DNA of 64,000 nt from Linyphia triangularis (GCA_963978545.1 OZ021723.1:98240002-98304001); one strand, 5' to 3'; counted from the first letter of the stretch, positions 12,406-25,933 are shown. Notes: generated by a model not told the origin, from the sequence alone. Numbers and translations: made by a program.

Positions 12406-13142
12406 TAGTCTGAAATTGGACACTGCCACCTTGCGGGGTTAGTGGTCATACGACATCCAACTCTCTTGAATGTCTTCCCAGGTTTTACCTTTTGATTTAT
12501 TTACCAGATCGGAATAGGCCAATAAAAGTAAAATTGAATTGAGTTATAAGGGTAGTAATATTCGTCATTGAAGACTCTGAAGCATAAAATTGAGATTGAC
12601 TACAAATTTATTGTCTACCATTTTCAATTAAAAAAAATACCGACACTTATAATGTCCAGTACGAAATCAGCTGTAGTATGTCACGCTCTGGTTTAATTTT
12701 GCAGTTCAAAATGTCAACAATAATTTTGTATTGTTTCATGTTGTTTGTTACTAAACATAAGGACTATAAAATCACCCATGAATTTCTTCACCCATTACTT
12801 TATTTTTATCTCATTCGTTGGCAAAATTTGCTGACAAACACTACTTTAACCGTTGCGTTATTCGTAGGCGCAACGTAACCAACTATGCAATTTTTATGTG
12901 GTGGGTGGTGGAAATCAAATGCTTTTCTAGTCACCAATTCCATTCTTGTATTATTGCATGAGCCGCTGTATTGATTGTGAAATCATTTTCATTGTTTTTA
13001 AGATGCCTTTTTGTATATATGTATATGAGAGAACATATTTTTGTACCTGATGTGTAAAATGAATGATAATAAATTAAGTGTATAAGATGTCTAAACCTTA
13101 ATTGCTTTTACTTTAATGTCTTACTTTCTTACTAAAATTCTT

Positions 13143-13537
13143 CGAGGGTGGCCACAAAATTCAGAAAAAAAAGTTCCCTCATGCCTAATAATTCCCTGAA
13201 AGATTGTTAAAAAAATTCCCTTATTTAACAGGAAACTTAAAAAAAAAAAAAAAAAATTCCCAACTTTTCCAGGATTTCCAGATGTGTAGACAACCTGACC
13301 AAATAGAACATGTATGCTAAAGAGATAATACGCCAATTTTTCAAAATAATTTTGGCGGCAATGAAAAGTTTAAATTATTCCGTAAGATACGTCTAACAAT
13401 TACCTAGGTAAAAGGCGCTAAAACACGAATGAGCGGGAAAATGTATATTTAAAACAATAGAAAACTTCCCTGATTTTTTTCCAGAATCAGAAAGTTCCCG
13501 GACATTTCCCTGATTTCCAAGTTCTGTGGCCACTCTG
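13143..13537. mobile_element. MITE family B copy 1, 5-bp TSD TTCTT
   Basis: Inverted ends CGAGGGTGGCCACA and TGTGGCCACTCTG are flanked by TTCTT on both sides. The interior carries repeats of the TTCCCTGATTT type. It is collinear with the copies at 13819 and 33018. Confidence 0.85.
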
Positions 13538-13818
13538 TTCTTTTAAAGCGCTTCCTTGATAACTAAACAAAAACATGGAAAGTATATTTGTTTGAATTAA
13601 GGGGACATGGTACACTTTTTCCTACGAAATTTTAACTTTTTCAAAATGCTCCTCGCTACACAGTATTTTAACGAACATGAAAGAAAAATTTTAAGTTGTT
13701 TATTAATAATTATATACAGTTGAACAGAAATAAAATTTCAAACTTGGCGCTAGTGATTTTTCATTAAAAATGCACATATTCCCCATGGGAAGGGGGTGGT
13801 GACTTAAAAATATTTATT

Positions 13819-14233
13819 CAGGATGGCTATAAAATTCAGGGAAAAAATGGTCCCTGATAATTCCCTGACAGATTTCTAAAAAATTCCCTGATTTTACGGC
13901 AAACTTTTTTTTCAAATTTCCCTAACTTTTCAAGATGTGTAGACACCCTGATCAAATACAATATGTATGCTGAAGAGATAATATGTCAAATTAAAAAAAA
14001 AAAGTTTTGGCGGTAATGAAAAGTTTAAATTATTCCGTAACATTAAACTTGTAACGATTATCACCACACTTCTTTACGAAAATAGCGCAAAAATAAGGAT
14101 GAATGGGGAAACGTACCTCCAAAGCAAAGAAAATTTTCCAGATTTTCGTGAAATTTTTTAAAGTTCCTTGATTTTTTCAGAATCAGAAAGCTTCCTGACA
14201 TTTCTCTGACTTCCAGGTTCTGTAGCCACTCTA
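13819..14233. mobile_element. MITE family B copy 2, 5-bp TSD TTATT
   Basis: Starts CAGGATGGCTATAAAATTC and ends TTCTGTAGCCACTCTA, with TTATT on both sides. It lies about 280 bp from copy 1 in the same orientation, but its target duplication differs. Confidence 0.85.
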
Positions 14234-14460
14234 TTATTTTTACCCTGCATTGTTATCCCATTATTGAACAAGTAGTAACAAACCGTATTTCAGTTACTTA
14301 ACGTAGGAGGAGTAAAACTTTTTGGAATTGATAATATAAAACCATGGAATTTAACAACTGTATATTTACATTAATAAAGACTTTTATGGAAGGTAGGAAT
14401 GAAGAAGGATGGGGATAGGGGGGACTTCTAAGATAAGCTAAAGATTACATACTTTATTAA

Positions 14461-14661
14461 CCCTTTGGGTACATTTGACGGCTGAGATTCGTCATGCACT
14501 TGTTTTGCTTGTTAATAATGACGAACCTATTTCGTCATTCAAACTAGGTTGATTGAATGGATTTTAATGTCACAAGAGCCATGATTGGCTAAGTCAAACA
14601 TCGGTTGGTTTACCTATACTTTAACGCAAGAATTTTCCCAAATAAATCTGTACCCAAGGGG
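14461..14661. mobile_element. TTAA-flanked MITE with CCCTTTGGGTAC ends
   Basis: TTAA flanks CCCTTTGGGTACA and its inverted partner TGTACCCAAGGGG. The interior carries GACGAA/TTCGTC repeats in both orientations and no reading frame. It is probably related in mobilisation to the element at 4552. Confidence 0.8.
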
Positions 14662-16623
14662 TTAACTGGACGCAAACAACGTTACTACAGACTGGTACCC
14701 ATTTACTTCAGCCATGTCCTCCCCTCATACCATGAAAGAACTTATTAAATGTAAAAATCGAGTAAGACATATCTAATCCTTGATAACCAAGAATAAAATG
14801 AATATAATTACTCAACACCGTTTCTACATGCACTAAATGAGTATCTAACACTGTTCTCAGAGGACACGTACAGTACCTACTGAAATAGCTGCCGAATTGG
14901 TAAGCAAAACTCATCTACTTGCACATTGTGTGGCCTAAAGACACGAGGGGAACACTTCTCAGTCATCAATAACCGTCCAGATACTGGTGGCGAGTCAAGA
15001 AACGTAGGCTGCAACGAAGAGGAAAAGCAGCCCTAGCATTAGAATGAGATAAAAAAAAAATTTAAAAAAAATCGAAACAGCTGAAAGTATCCATTAACGA
15101 CCACCATAAACAAGATTAATCAAACTCCTTTCCATTCTTTGTCCTGTTATGTATATCGTTTCGATAATTTTACAGTTAAATGACACTATAAATTACCGAC
15201 ACATGCAGTCAAGGCATTAAACATGGCTTTAAACACACAAGTACAGCTCAACTACGCAAGAAACCTTTATCAAAGGCGCACCTTAGAAAAGACGACCAGA
15301 AAAGAAAAAGAAAAAAGGAAGTCACAACCATTTCTCAAAAAATATGAAGTCTATCTTTTAGAAATATCTGCGACTCTTGTAAAGCGACACGCAACTGCAG
15401 ACGATAAGCAGAGCAAAAAAGTCGTCCATCATACATCGATGTTGCCAACTTTATCTGCGTAAATACCTTTGATTAATAACGAGATTATGCCAAGCTCGGA
15501 GAGGTGGTACGCCCACAGATTGGATAGAAAATCCGGTTGTTTTGTTCCGAGTCTAATCTTGAGGAAGCGATTTGGGGTAGGCCATTGAAACGAAAATTTG
15601 CGCTTAGAATATGGAAACTCGATCATTCATGCAAATAATTAGATCGATATATTTAAACGTTTAGTCCTGTAAATGGAATTAGGGGAAAATGGTTAGGATC
15701 CTTTAGGAAATGGGATTGAAAACTAGGGATGCTGAACATCGCATAACTTGCAATTAAACTTAATCAGGGCGTACTGACAAAAAGATTGTCCTGTGTAATT
15801 ACCGGGCCAGTCAAATACAAGGTTTTTTTTCTCCTTCCCCTTTTCAATATAAGTATTTGTCACCCTTCACCTTTTTTTTTAAAAGTCCAATGCATTCAAT
15901 TCCCAATCGCTCATTCAATTATTAAAATTAATGATTGAATATAAATCATTGAAATTAATGACTAAATATCAATAGTTTAACAATACAACATATTCATAAT
16001 TAAAACTATTTAACTACTAAAATAAATTATTCAATTACTGGAATTATTTTATTATTTATAATAATTAATACAATCTGATTAATGATTACATTGAAAATTA
16101 TGGCCGGTAAAAATCTAAAATCACCGGACCGATGTCATGTTCCAGTACACCCTTGCACTTAAAATTTTTTCCATGGATTGGGGTAATTCACCGTTTTCGT
16201 TTTCATTATTTTAAAAAATGGCCAGATTGGCGATACTTTGGCATTGGCAAATATAAAAGAGAAAATCACAGCCAAAACAGTCAAGTGTTTTTCGGTAAAT
16301 ATTACATTACCCTTTCTTGTGAGTGCAAGAGAGCATTTATCGCATTTCTACGGAAGTTTTAGAGGCGAGGTTGTTAGTTCCCCTTACATAGCATTACCGC
16401 AAAGATTTTGGTCGAAATCATTAACACATTTTATTTTTTTGGCAATCGCTGAAAAACATAATTTTTTCACAGGCAGCTAACTTATACGCATACGCAATTT
16501 TGATGAAAATTTTAATGGCAGGTCCTATGGCCACCACTAACCCGTAAGCCAAATTTGAACATCGAATGTCCAATCCGTACAGGAGTTCCGCTGACCACGG
16601 ACACACAAGACATTTTTTCTAGA
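14662..16623. other. gene-free stretch
   Basis: It contains a lysine-rich open frame (15223-15462) with no recognised family and an AATTAATGATTGAAT-type degenerate A/T repeat at about 15890-16080. Nothing supported as a gene. Confidence 0.45.
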
Positions 16624-17654
16624 TAGGGTGTTCACAGAAAAGTTATTTTGAAATTCCCGGATATTTCCTTGATTATTCCCTGTAATACCCAATTTTTTCC
16701 CTGATCATAAATTATCGACAAAATATATATAAATAATACACTTTCAAATAAAAGAACATTCGAATTCACCATCATTAAGAAAATTACGATGATGTACTCT
16801 TTATATTTACTTCCTTCATGAAATAATTACCAAATTGTTCCATTTAGCGTAGTGTATGTATAGTGTACCTGTACTGTGCGTGTGCAATTATACTTTAAAA
16901 TCACACTTTTTTTTCATTACAGTCTAATCTCAAAAAAAAAAGAGGACTCTTAAAAAAGAGGAGTATTAAATTTCAGATTTAATAAGACGTTTTCCAAGTA
17001 AAATTTTAAAAATAAAGACAAACCATAAATCATGTCAAAGTGGATGAAACGTTTAACAAATACTCTATATATTATATATATTTTTGTTTTTCGAATACTT
17101 GAAAATAAAACTTTAAAAAATCAATAATTACTTTATTAAGTTCAGCTGTAGCCACTGTTTAGGTACAATATCCAAGCAAAATTTTTAGAAAATGAAATTT
17201 TTTTCACAAGACAATTAATTAATAAGAAAATTGCTATTACTTATATATATAGTTAAAATGTAAAATTATTTTTCAAGTTAAAATAAACCATTTTACATTC
17301 AATAGCAGTTAAAATGACAGTTTCAAATAAGGATACATAGTAAAAAGTCGAACAATTGGGATTGGTTTCTTGTGCAAAATTAAACTCAAATTCTAATCTT
17401 TCAGCATTAATTCAAACTAAACGATGAAAACGATCCTCACATACACACTTATCATGTACATAGTGGCTTTCTCATCAGCGGAAATCTAGTCGAATGACAC
17501 CAAAACGATGTCGCAAATCTCGCCAATAGCTGCAGCTAAAACGGCATAAACCTATGGAAAAATTACGGCTACTCCAACGTAAATATAGGTGAAAACGGCC
17601 GCCGTATCGGCGCAAATCTCGGCAATTACATCAAACCAACAATCGGCAAAAATG

Positions 17655-18091
17655 CCCAGTAAGCAGGTTCCGTGATTGTCAGACTTGCAAGCAAGCCCAA
17701 TAAAATTGTAATGCAGACTCGATCTAAGGAATGACCGAAATTTCAATTCAAAGCTAAAGAGTCGAAATTCGCGTTTTAGCTAAACTATACTATGTCCGAC
17801 AGGTGCAAACTTTTACAATAATGTCAGTAACTATTATTTCGGAATAAGACTCGACGAAAATGAGCATCACACAGCAACGTAATAACGGCGATAACGGTAG
17901 CCATAATCACAGGAATAACCGCCATTTCATCAGCGGAACGTTCAGTAAAATGGTTATCACATACTAATGTAAATAATTCCGATAGAGTCTATAATATTAC
18001 AAAAAAATAAGGGGGGGGGGGGATAGTAATTCCATCGGTGGTTTGGGTAAGTCTGAACGTATGCAGGTTCCATGATTGTCAGGAAATTTTA
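17655..18091. repeat. internal direct repeat, first block
   Basis: It shares ATGCAGGTTCC-type starts, CCCAATAAAATTGTAATGCA, CCGACAGGTGCAA-like and GTAAATAATTCCGATAGAG-like segments with the block at 18634-19031. It ends in a G run (18011-18022) and then TGATTGTCAGGAAATTTT. Confidence 0.75.
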
Positions 18092-18633
18092 ATCTCCGCG
18101 AGATCAATGGGAAAATTGTAGGAAAACTTTGATAGATGGAAAAATAAAATCCAAGAAAGCAGAAAAATGAGAAATTAAAAAAAAAATTCCTTTCTACTTT
18201 GATTCTTTCCACCGATCGGCGGAAGCAATCACATCTCTGCATTAAGGTAAAAATCGGCAAAAATGACCATCACACCAAAGTAAATATCAACGTTAGCATC
18301 TAATACATCGGTGGAAATTGCTGAAATAGAGGCGATTATATCGACGTCACAATCTACGAAATTGACAATCACAACCGTCAATCTCGGCGATACCGACAAC
18401 TATTGAGGCGCAAACCTTCGGAATAGTGATTAATAGGGACTAAAATGATCACTACAACAACGTAAATCTCGATGATATTTGCCGTCTTAACAGCGCAAAT
18501 CTCGGCAAACACAGCCCTAACTTCAACGTAACGTTCGGCGAAACTAACCACCACACACCAACATAAACAACAGCGATAGAAGCTGGCAATCAGCAAGAAA
18601 ATTGGTCATTACATCAGAAGTTTCGGGAAGTCT

Positions 18634-19031
18634 GAACGTATGCAGGTTCCTTGGCTGTCAGACAAGTAAGTTAACCCAATAAAATTGTAATGCAGTTTTG
18701 TATCCGTCTCAGGAATGATCGAATTTTCAACCAAAAAAACAGCTGAAATCAGTGTTTCAGCAGAACTGTACCATAGCTGACAGGTGCAATCTTTGAAATA
18801 GCGTCAATGACACACCACGAAAATGAGCAGCAATAGCGCCCTCTATAATCATGAAAATATCGGCTATTTTATCACGGTAACGTTCAGAAAAATGACCATC
18901 ACATACCAACGTAAATAATGCCGATAGAGACTATAACATAAGAGAAAAATGAGGGGGGGGAAAGTAGTCATTCCATCGGCGATTTGAAAAAGACTGAACG
19001 TTTGCAGGTTTAGGAATTGTCAGGAAATTTT
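18634..19031. repeat. internal direct repeat, second block
   Basis: Collinear with 17655-18091, offset by 940-980 bases, with substitutions and small indels throughout. The divergence shows the duplication is old. Confidence 0.75.
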
Positions 19032-19919
19032 TATGAGAGAAGTTACGTGGTCGGTCTTTTGGTTCGAATTTTTGCCGTGTTTCGCTTTTAAAACTTTTTC
19101 TATTTTTTTTACAAATTGTTTTTGGTATTTTTGCTAGCAGTGTATCTTCAGTTGTTAAGATTCTAAGTTGCAGTTTAATTTCGAAAAATTTCTCGATTAC
19201 TTTAAACTTTTTGATAAAATCCCAGATAATTCCCTGATTTTCCCCGAAATACCGAATTCCCTGACTTTTTCCGACCTGTGGACACCCTGCTAAACCACTA
19301 TTTTTAACTCGGCAATCTCTAAAATTTGAAAAAATGCATAGGGGGAAAAAAGCCTGGATCCAATAGTGTCATTACGTACCCTATGTTAACATAAGGGTAG
19401 TTAAAAGTAAAAAAAAAAATAAAAAAATATGTGAATCTAGAAAGATTTAGATCAGATTTTAAGTTGATGAGTAAGTGATTGAATTGTGGGCAGTATATAA
19501 AATGGAGAAAAAGGGTGAGGGGGGGGGATGGGAGACGGGTTCAAAGTTTTGACATCAAAAGTGGAGAGGCAATTACTTCTAATACCGAAGAATAGTGGGG
19601 AGAAGTTTCGTCTCCACTTTTTTTTAACTTTTTTACCGCCACTGTAATAGTGTAGTATGTTCCAAGTAAATTGTACAGTTATATAGGGAATTCTGGTATA
19701 TTTTTATAGTTCATATTATAATATATTAATATTTGCGATCGGTATTCGAAATTGTGGGTGTAGGGGAGGGGGTTGGTTCCCCCGAATCGCCGCCACTGGT
19801 TTCGACATAGTGGTAAAAAATATGTAATTGATTAGAATTATAATTTCAATGGGGGTAATAAGATTTAATAACAAATACTTTGTACACATTCTTTTCTTTC
19901 TAATAAAGTATTTATTATT

Positions 19920-20114
19920 TTACTTGTACGTGTCATCAGAATATTTTTGAGATTCTAGATGATAACTGTTTTTACACAAATTCGGACATGCCTGCTGAAA
20001 ACAATGTTCATTATAGGATTGCCAATCTTTTGAAAATGAAATATAAAAATCCTCATCTTGCATGTGACAAAAAACTTCAAAGATTTTATGAGAAATTTTT
20101 TCAAGCATTAAGAT
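19920..20114 (-). CDS. possible terminal exon of an unknown minus-strand gene
   Basis: On the minus strand, a stretch reading LLILMLEKISHKIFEVFC onward stays open for about 65 codons to a TAA at 19920. AATAAA follows within about ten bases of that stop. A TTTTTCTTTGAATAGTAG tract just before 20114 could be an acceptor. The composition (charged residues, several Cys, no low-complexity run) looks more like protein than the surrounding A/T-rich sequence. I do not recognise the family and no upstream exon was found. It could also be chance or a retroposed fragment. Confidence 0.25.
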   Translation of the reverse strand: MLMLEKISHKIFEVFCHMQDEDFYISFSKDWQSYNEHCFQQACPNLCKNSYHLESQKYSDDTYK

Positions 20115-20399
20115 TAATAGCTACTATTCAAAGAAAAATTTGGTAGCAATCACGTTAAAAATTTTAAACTGTTCAATTTGTAACCTGATATCCAACAAAA
20201 TTACAAATTTAAAAAAAAAAAGAACAACAGAACTTTCTAAACAAAACTTGGCAATGTGTCGTGTAAAATGAAAATATGCAAATTAAAAGAGTGACGCATG
20301 TTATTCACGATTTGGCAAAACAATTTTCAACAATTATACAGATGCTATCTTAACAATTTAAGGATCTTTAACACATTTAAAAATTATGGTGATTTTTTA

Positions 20400-20877
20400 C
20401 GTGGTTCAAAAAATTAGAATAATTAATTCATTCAATATGGATTTGAAAAGCAGAGAAAATGTGTGCATACCTGTTAACCGGTAGGTTGCGACAAGTATAA
20501 AGCTTAGCGCTCGGAAAATCTTACGTCAGTCTTTGGCTGAAATGGGTCGTCAATGTGATATTTCTGAAACAACGAAATCGTGTATTTTATCATTGTCTAA
20601 ACCTGGAAAGAAACAAAAATTTATCACGCATCAAATTAATGTTTCACAATCAACGGTTTCGAAAATTTTAAAGGAATATAGAATAACCGGCCAACTAAAA
20701 AGTAACCTAAGTAAATGTGGTAGAAAGTTTGTAACAACTGTCAGAGATAATTTCAAATTAAAACGAATCGTCCAAAATAATCGCTTTAAAACTGTTTTTT
20801 ACAGCAAGCAATACAACGCTCCTGTAAAATCGAGTGATCTGCAGAGAGGTTTTAAATTCGACAGTCAATTTGGTTGA
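20400..20877 (+). pseudogene. 5' part of a Tc1-like transposase gene
   Basis: The open frame from 20533 reads like the N-terminal DNA-binding half of a Tc1 transposase: a first helix-turn-helix with QINVSQSTVSKILKEYRITG, then KCGRKFVTT and LKRIVQNNRFKT, which match the usual GRP-linker and R-x-L-x-R-I-V pattern. It stops at 114 codons, before any catalytic Asp. AAAAAATTAGAATAATT at about 20407 resembles Tc1 subterminal sequence. It is truncated on the right. Confidence 0.8.
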
Positions 20878-21354
20878 AAGTTACTTTAAACAACGTTGAA
20901 ATTTAAAACCTTTAATAATTTGCTAAATCTCGCTCTTTTTTCTTTTTCTTAAAAACAAAATTTAGAAGCTGACATAAATTCTTCAAATACTCCTAGTAAC
21001 AGAAAGAAAGCTGTAGTTATGGTAGGCAAAGGACTAATTACACACATTGGAGTACTTTAAAAAAAAAAAAGAAAGAAAAAGGAGCTGGTTTACATCTATT
21101 GATTTATTTTGTCACAATCACGTTTTACAACGAAACCATTAAATCAAAAGAGAGATGACTGATTGGTATTAAATTGGTCCTATATTTACTAAGATGATAA
21201 TAATAAAGTCAATGTTTTTTTTCTCCTTTCTTTGTGTGTGTATGCACGTCCGCACTTATAAAATACGAACTAAATAAGAAGACTTGTTGTAGAGTTCGTT
21301 TAAACTTGAATCAAAACAATATTCATTTTGCTCGCAAATCACAGTTTTAATGCC

Positions 21355-21605
21355 ATTTTAGGGCAGTTGGCTATGAGTCGCAAAAGATGCGAAGATAATC
21401 GCGTGGAAGTCGTGCAGTATTTCAGAAGGTGCCTATATATGGTAGCATGATTCAATTGTCCGATGTCATCAATTTAGGGTAGTTGGCTTTCTGCTGGAAC
21501 CGGGTCTCGATTGGAGGACCTTCGGTTCTCGAGCCGCTTACTTTACCTCTGTGCAAAAGAGTAATCCAGTGCACAGAAGCTTTACCTGTTATTTAAACAT
21601 GCCAC
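21355..21605 (-). mobile_element. SINE-like repeat, second family, copy 1
   Basis: It shares with 40376-40735 a body containing AGCATGATTC and a head segment containing TACTTTACCTCTGTGCAAAAGAGTA. The head has an inverted repeat (TCTGTGCA and TGCACAGA, about 14 bases apart). A B-box-like GGTTC signal is visible on the minus strand in the other copies, which suggests a minus-strand tRNA origin. Confidence 0.55.
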
Positions 21606-24600
21606 ACCATTTTACGCTTAACTTCTAATCTTTTGAACCTCTAAGTATAAATCCTTTGTCTCATATCTATAGCTCATGCTCCTCCCTATTTTTACAATAT
21701 TTAGTAAATGGAAAACATACACATGATGCCATTGCTCGTGTCTAAAATAAAAAATGGAAATGAGTACAGAATTTAATTGTATTGCCCGAGTAGTACAGAG
21801 ATCGGGCATACGTCCGAACCGATCGTTTCGACGGACTATGAGAATCTGTTTGACAAACTTTTTGTTTCGCCAACGGTCGACGGGATAATATACAAGTACC
21901 GATAGTTTCAGTTTGTACAAAGCAATGAGTAGCTCGTATTACTCGAGTTTGAAAATTGTGATATCAAGTTAGAACTCGATTGTTGTCTGTTATCGACACA
22001 TTTCTTTGTCAAATTCGATGATTGGAGATATTTTCATTTAAAAATAATTTAAATTGGCAGGATTTTACCAAATGTAGGGAACTTTTACAGGGAAATGATT
22101 GTTACTAAATGTCTTCAAGTTTTGTAAGGTGACTTTAGCTGCTTATTTACAGTTTCATATTCAAATAGAACTACTGATGGCTATTTGCAAAATTGTATAG
22201 TATTCCAGTTTCAAATTGGGCATGAAATGAACTTTTGGTAAAAATTCCAAGTACGCTACAGATTCTGAGCCAAGGTGATTTTCCCCAAGAAATGGCAGGT
22301 ACCATTTTTTTAATAACAAGTGAACTGACTATGGTTGCCATAATTTGGCGTGGTTTTACATAAACAATTTTTGGCATAGAATCCTTACAGAACTTGAAAG
22401 TTTTACCGAATTTCTTACTTTTGGCACAGTTAAATTACTCTTCTATTTATAATTAAATAAAATGATGTTAGTTGGCTGTTAAAACTGGAAAAAGCTTAAG
22501 AACTACACAAATCAAAACAAAATTGGTTTGAAGTTTTTATTAAATCACCATAGTACCAAAGTTAAAGTACGATTTCAAAATACAAAGACTACATCTGAAT
22601 CGTCGATGCAATCAATATACACATAGAAAACGCGTCTGCTCTGAAAGCGATTGTCTGGTTTACATATATAAAAAGTCTCTCGAAATGTACAAATTCATCA
22701 AGTAAAAAAAAATCTGAATACAAAAAGTGTTTGCATATAATTTGCTGTACAAAGTATTCCATACACATGTTCACCTAAAGAGCACAGGATATAAAAAAAC
22801 CATTCAAAATATGGCAATAAATATATAAACAAATGCAGCTTTGTAAACACATTTCAATAAAGAAATTGTAGTATAAAAAAAGTTTTAGAGAAATCTCAAA
22901 GTAAAAAAAAAAAAAAAAACCTATAGTAAAACTCTAAGTGTGCTTTTTAAAAGCTTTTCTGTAAGTAAACTCCCCAGTAAATGATATGAATATGAACAAA
23001 TTAATCCACTTTTAAAGCTAAGTGCATGAAAGAGCTTTATGGACTTTGGTTATAAAATAAACATACTTTTTTTATAAACTACCATAAAGCATCCATATCC
23101 AAATGAAATAACGGATTTTGATAAACAGAATGTCGTGTTATGCACCACTGATAGTATGGAAACCTTAAAAATGCAATAGTGATGTTGCCCAAATTTTTTC
23201 ATTGTTTAGTGATAAACATAGATTATTAAACAGATATTTTTTTTAACTATCTATACCACATTGAGCATTTGCATTGCTTCCTGTTCAGAGAATGCTAAAT
23301 AATACACTAAGAAAAACAAATTTCACATACGAAAAAGAGAGGAAAACCGTGAAATCTCAAATACTTATTCATTTTAAAATGATTTAAATAAGATGGTAAA
23401 ATGATGGAGAATGAAACTCCTTAGCACAAATTATATTTGCGTGAAAAATACTTGATAATACTAATTCATCTCAAACTTATTCAAATAAATGGTAGTTTCA
23501 GCATTAAAAAGAATGAAAACAACAGTGCATAACTTGTCAGGTATTTCAAGAAATACCTGATCTACATTGATGAAATGTGAGAACAAAATATATAACGAGT
23601 GTTTTACTATGATCATTACGCCAAAAATAATAATAATAATAAAGTTTGTTTCCTGTAACATGGGCAAAAATATCAGGGCAGGTATGTAAGAAAGTTTTTT
23701 TTTTTGCTTAATTTTTTTAGCAAATAGGCTATAATATTATAGGAGTATTAATGTGCAAGATTTAAAATTGATCAGTGATGGAAAATACTTGGGTAATTTA
23801 TTTTTGTGTGTCAATATCCTGGGTATGTGGATATTTGTTAATTTTCTTCAGGTTTAACTGCTCATTATCGTCTATATCAATATCATAGCGTCTGTATATG
23901 CATTGTGCAATCTATGTGCAGGATAATCAATTAATTGCTTAAACGAAATTTTTTTATATAATTAAATTTTTTTTAAAGTCTAAACTAACTTTAGGTTTGA
24001 CATTTTTGTATTGTAATTTTAAGGTAGGTAGGGTTACAGGAAGCAAACTATTTTTTTATTTGGTCATAGTAGATGAAAAGTTGTTACTAAATGAGCCAGA
24101 TACAAAATAAAAAATATCACATAGTACTGCAGAAGAGTTATGGGCAACTCTAATTGGCACCAGTTACAAAACAAAAATTAAAACTTCAGGCATCTCAAAT
24201 GATCAGTGAGATAACGAAAGAGTATTCAGTATGAAATGTATCCGAATTGACAGAGATGGACTAAGGCTGACAGTGAACAAGAAATCAGATGAGTTGTTGT
24301 GGTTTCTTATGTTCTTGTGGGGTGGAAGACCTTAAGAAGAATAAGCAGCCTAACTTTGCTCCAAAGACCTGACGGTTTTTTTACAACAATACCTGCTGAA
24401 GTATTCTTTTAAAATGAATGTAATATTTGACAGAAGTATAACATAAGAAACTAAAGCTCATTAGCAAAATTTAAAGCAAAAATAACTGATTTTTTTTAAA
24501 AAGCTAGGGTGTAAAATCTTTTAAGTGTGCAAAAAAAAAAACTAGCCAGTTTTTCCTTCAAACTGTGTTGATGAGATTTTATATTACTGTTATTACACCC

Positions 24601-25422
24601 AGCAAAATTCATATGTTCAACCCATTAAAGGATGACTTTGAAATACTAGTTGAAAACAATGGCTTTTTATCCTACACCTTGTTTATTTAAATTATTTAAG
24701 GTATATTTAGAATTTTTCAAATTTTTTTGAAAATGATTTTTATGACTTTTAAAACACACTAAGTTGAACCACATCACAATTTATTAGCAAACAAAAAAAC
24801 TAAAATTTTAATTGGCAAATTTTCTTACCAACCGTTGTTAATGGTTTAAAAGGATAATTTTGGCAGATCTTGTGGCTTAAAAAAAGTAACCATTATGTCA
24901 ATGGGAGGAAGGGTCAATCTTTGTTAAAAGTAAAATTAATTAAATCCTTGACAATTGCTGAAAACTAAAAAAAAAAAAAAAAAGTTCTCAGATAAACTCA
25001 TGAGTGTTTCAAACGTTCCCAAGATTTGTTTTAAGAACTTATCACCAACATTTAAAAAAAAATTACAATATCAGCAATTTTCTGTAATCAGCTAAACAAA
25101 AAAAAGGGGGTTGGGTAATTAGGGATTTAAAAAAAAGAATCCAAACTTTTTCAACTTAGAATGATAATTAAATAATAAACTTCCAAGTTTTCCAATTCGG
25201 TTAAAAAAGGAAAAATGTACGAACCCTGATCATTATTATTTATCCTCCCACTGAAAATTTGTTTTACTACTATATATAGCACCTGCATAACTTAACTTTC
25301 ACTGCCTCACTAATTTTATTTCAAAGAAAGCATGCCTCAAGAAAATGAATAATAAATAATTGTAGAAGTAATCTCAAAATTTAACACCATTCAATAAGCT
25401 GAACAAAAGTGCTATATATGAC
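21606..25422. other. gene-free A/T-rich stretch downstream of Vang
   Basis: No domain, repeat pair or splice-flanked exon recognised. It is poorer in transposons than the flanks. Part of it, with 26.6-30.4 kb, could be a long Vang 3' UTR, which cannot be shown from sequence alone. Confidence 0.4.
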
Positions 25423-25431
25423 ATAACATGA

Positions 25432-25463
25432 GCTTAGTACTGTATAAATATACAGTACTAAGC
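25432..25463. repeat. perfect hairpin overlapping a direct repeat
   Basis: GCTTAGTACTGTATA and its exact reverse complement are separated by two bases. A 28-base direct repeat (beginning ATAACATGAGCTTAG) occurs at 25423-25450 and 25469-25496. Confidence 0.9.
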
Positions 25464-25933
25464 ATACTATAACATGAGCTTAGTACTGTATAAATATTAT
25501 CTTAAATTTTATTGGGCTCTATAAAAAATAAACTGGGGTATTGTAGTTATAACTCAAAATGTACCGAGGAAAAAATTGTACTCGTCTAGAAATAGACAAT
25601 TCCTAAATTAAAATTGTTAGACCTTTGAAAGTAAACTAAAATGACATAAAATTCACATTTTAAGAATACGATATCAATTCTTACAATTATTAAATATCAA
25701 TTAGAAAATTTTGTAATAACTTCAATCACATCACAATGAAAGCACAAAACACGATCACATACTGTAAAACCCAATTTAGCATCAGAACAAACGTAATTCT
25801 TCACAACACATTACACAGTGTGACCAGTTACAATACGATTTGAATTTAAAATTTAACATTTACATAATTATAATAATTTAATCACTCAGAGAACCCTAGT
25901 AATTAAAAAAAACCCTAAAGCACCTTTATTTAA

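Larger units (their letters stand above)
16624..19289. mobile_element. 2.7-kb non-coding element with family-B-like ends and internal repeats
   Basis: Ends TAGGGTGTTCACAG and CTGTGGACACCCTG are inverted, with CTAGA and CTAAA outside (4 of 5 bases). Subterminal TTCCCTGATT motifs point inward on both sides, as in family B. The middle holds two diverged copies of a block of about 400 bp (17655-18091 and 18634-19031), plus shorter motifs of the AACGTAAATCTCGGC type. No transposase is readable in any frame. Confidence 0.6.

Noticed and set aside
15223..15462. Lysine-rich plus-strand frame of 79 codons
   Set aside because: Composition follows an A-rich tract; no domain, no splice signals of note.
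25423..25496. CRISPR-like repeat-spacer array
   Set aside because: Only two direct copies, with an inverted half between them; eukaryotic context.
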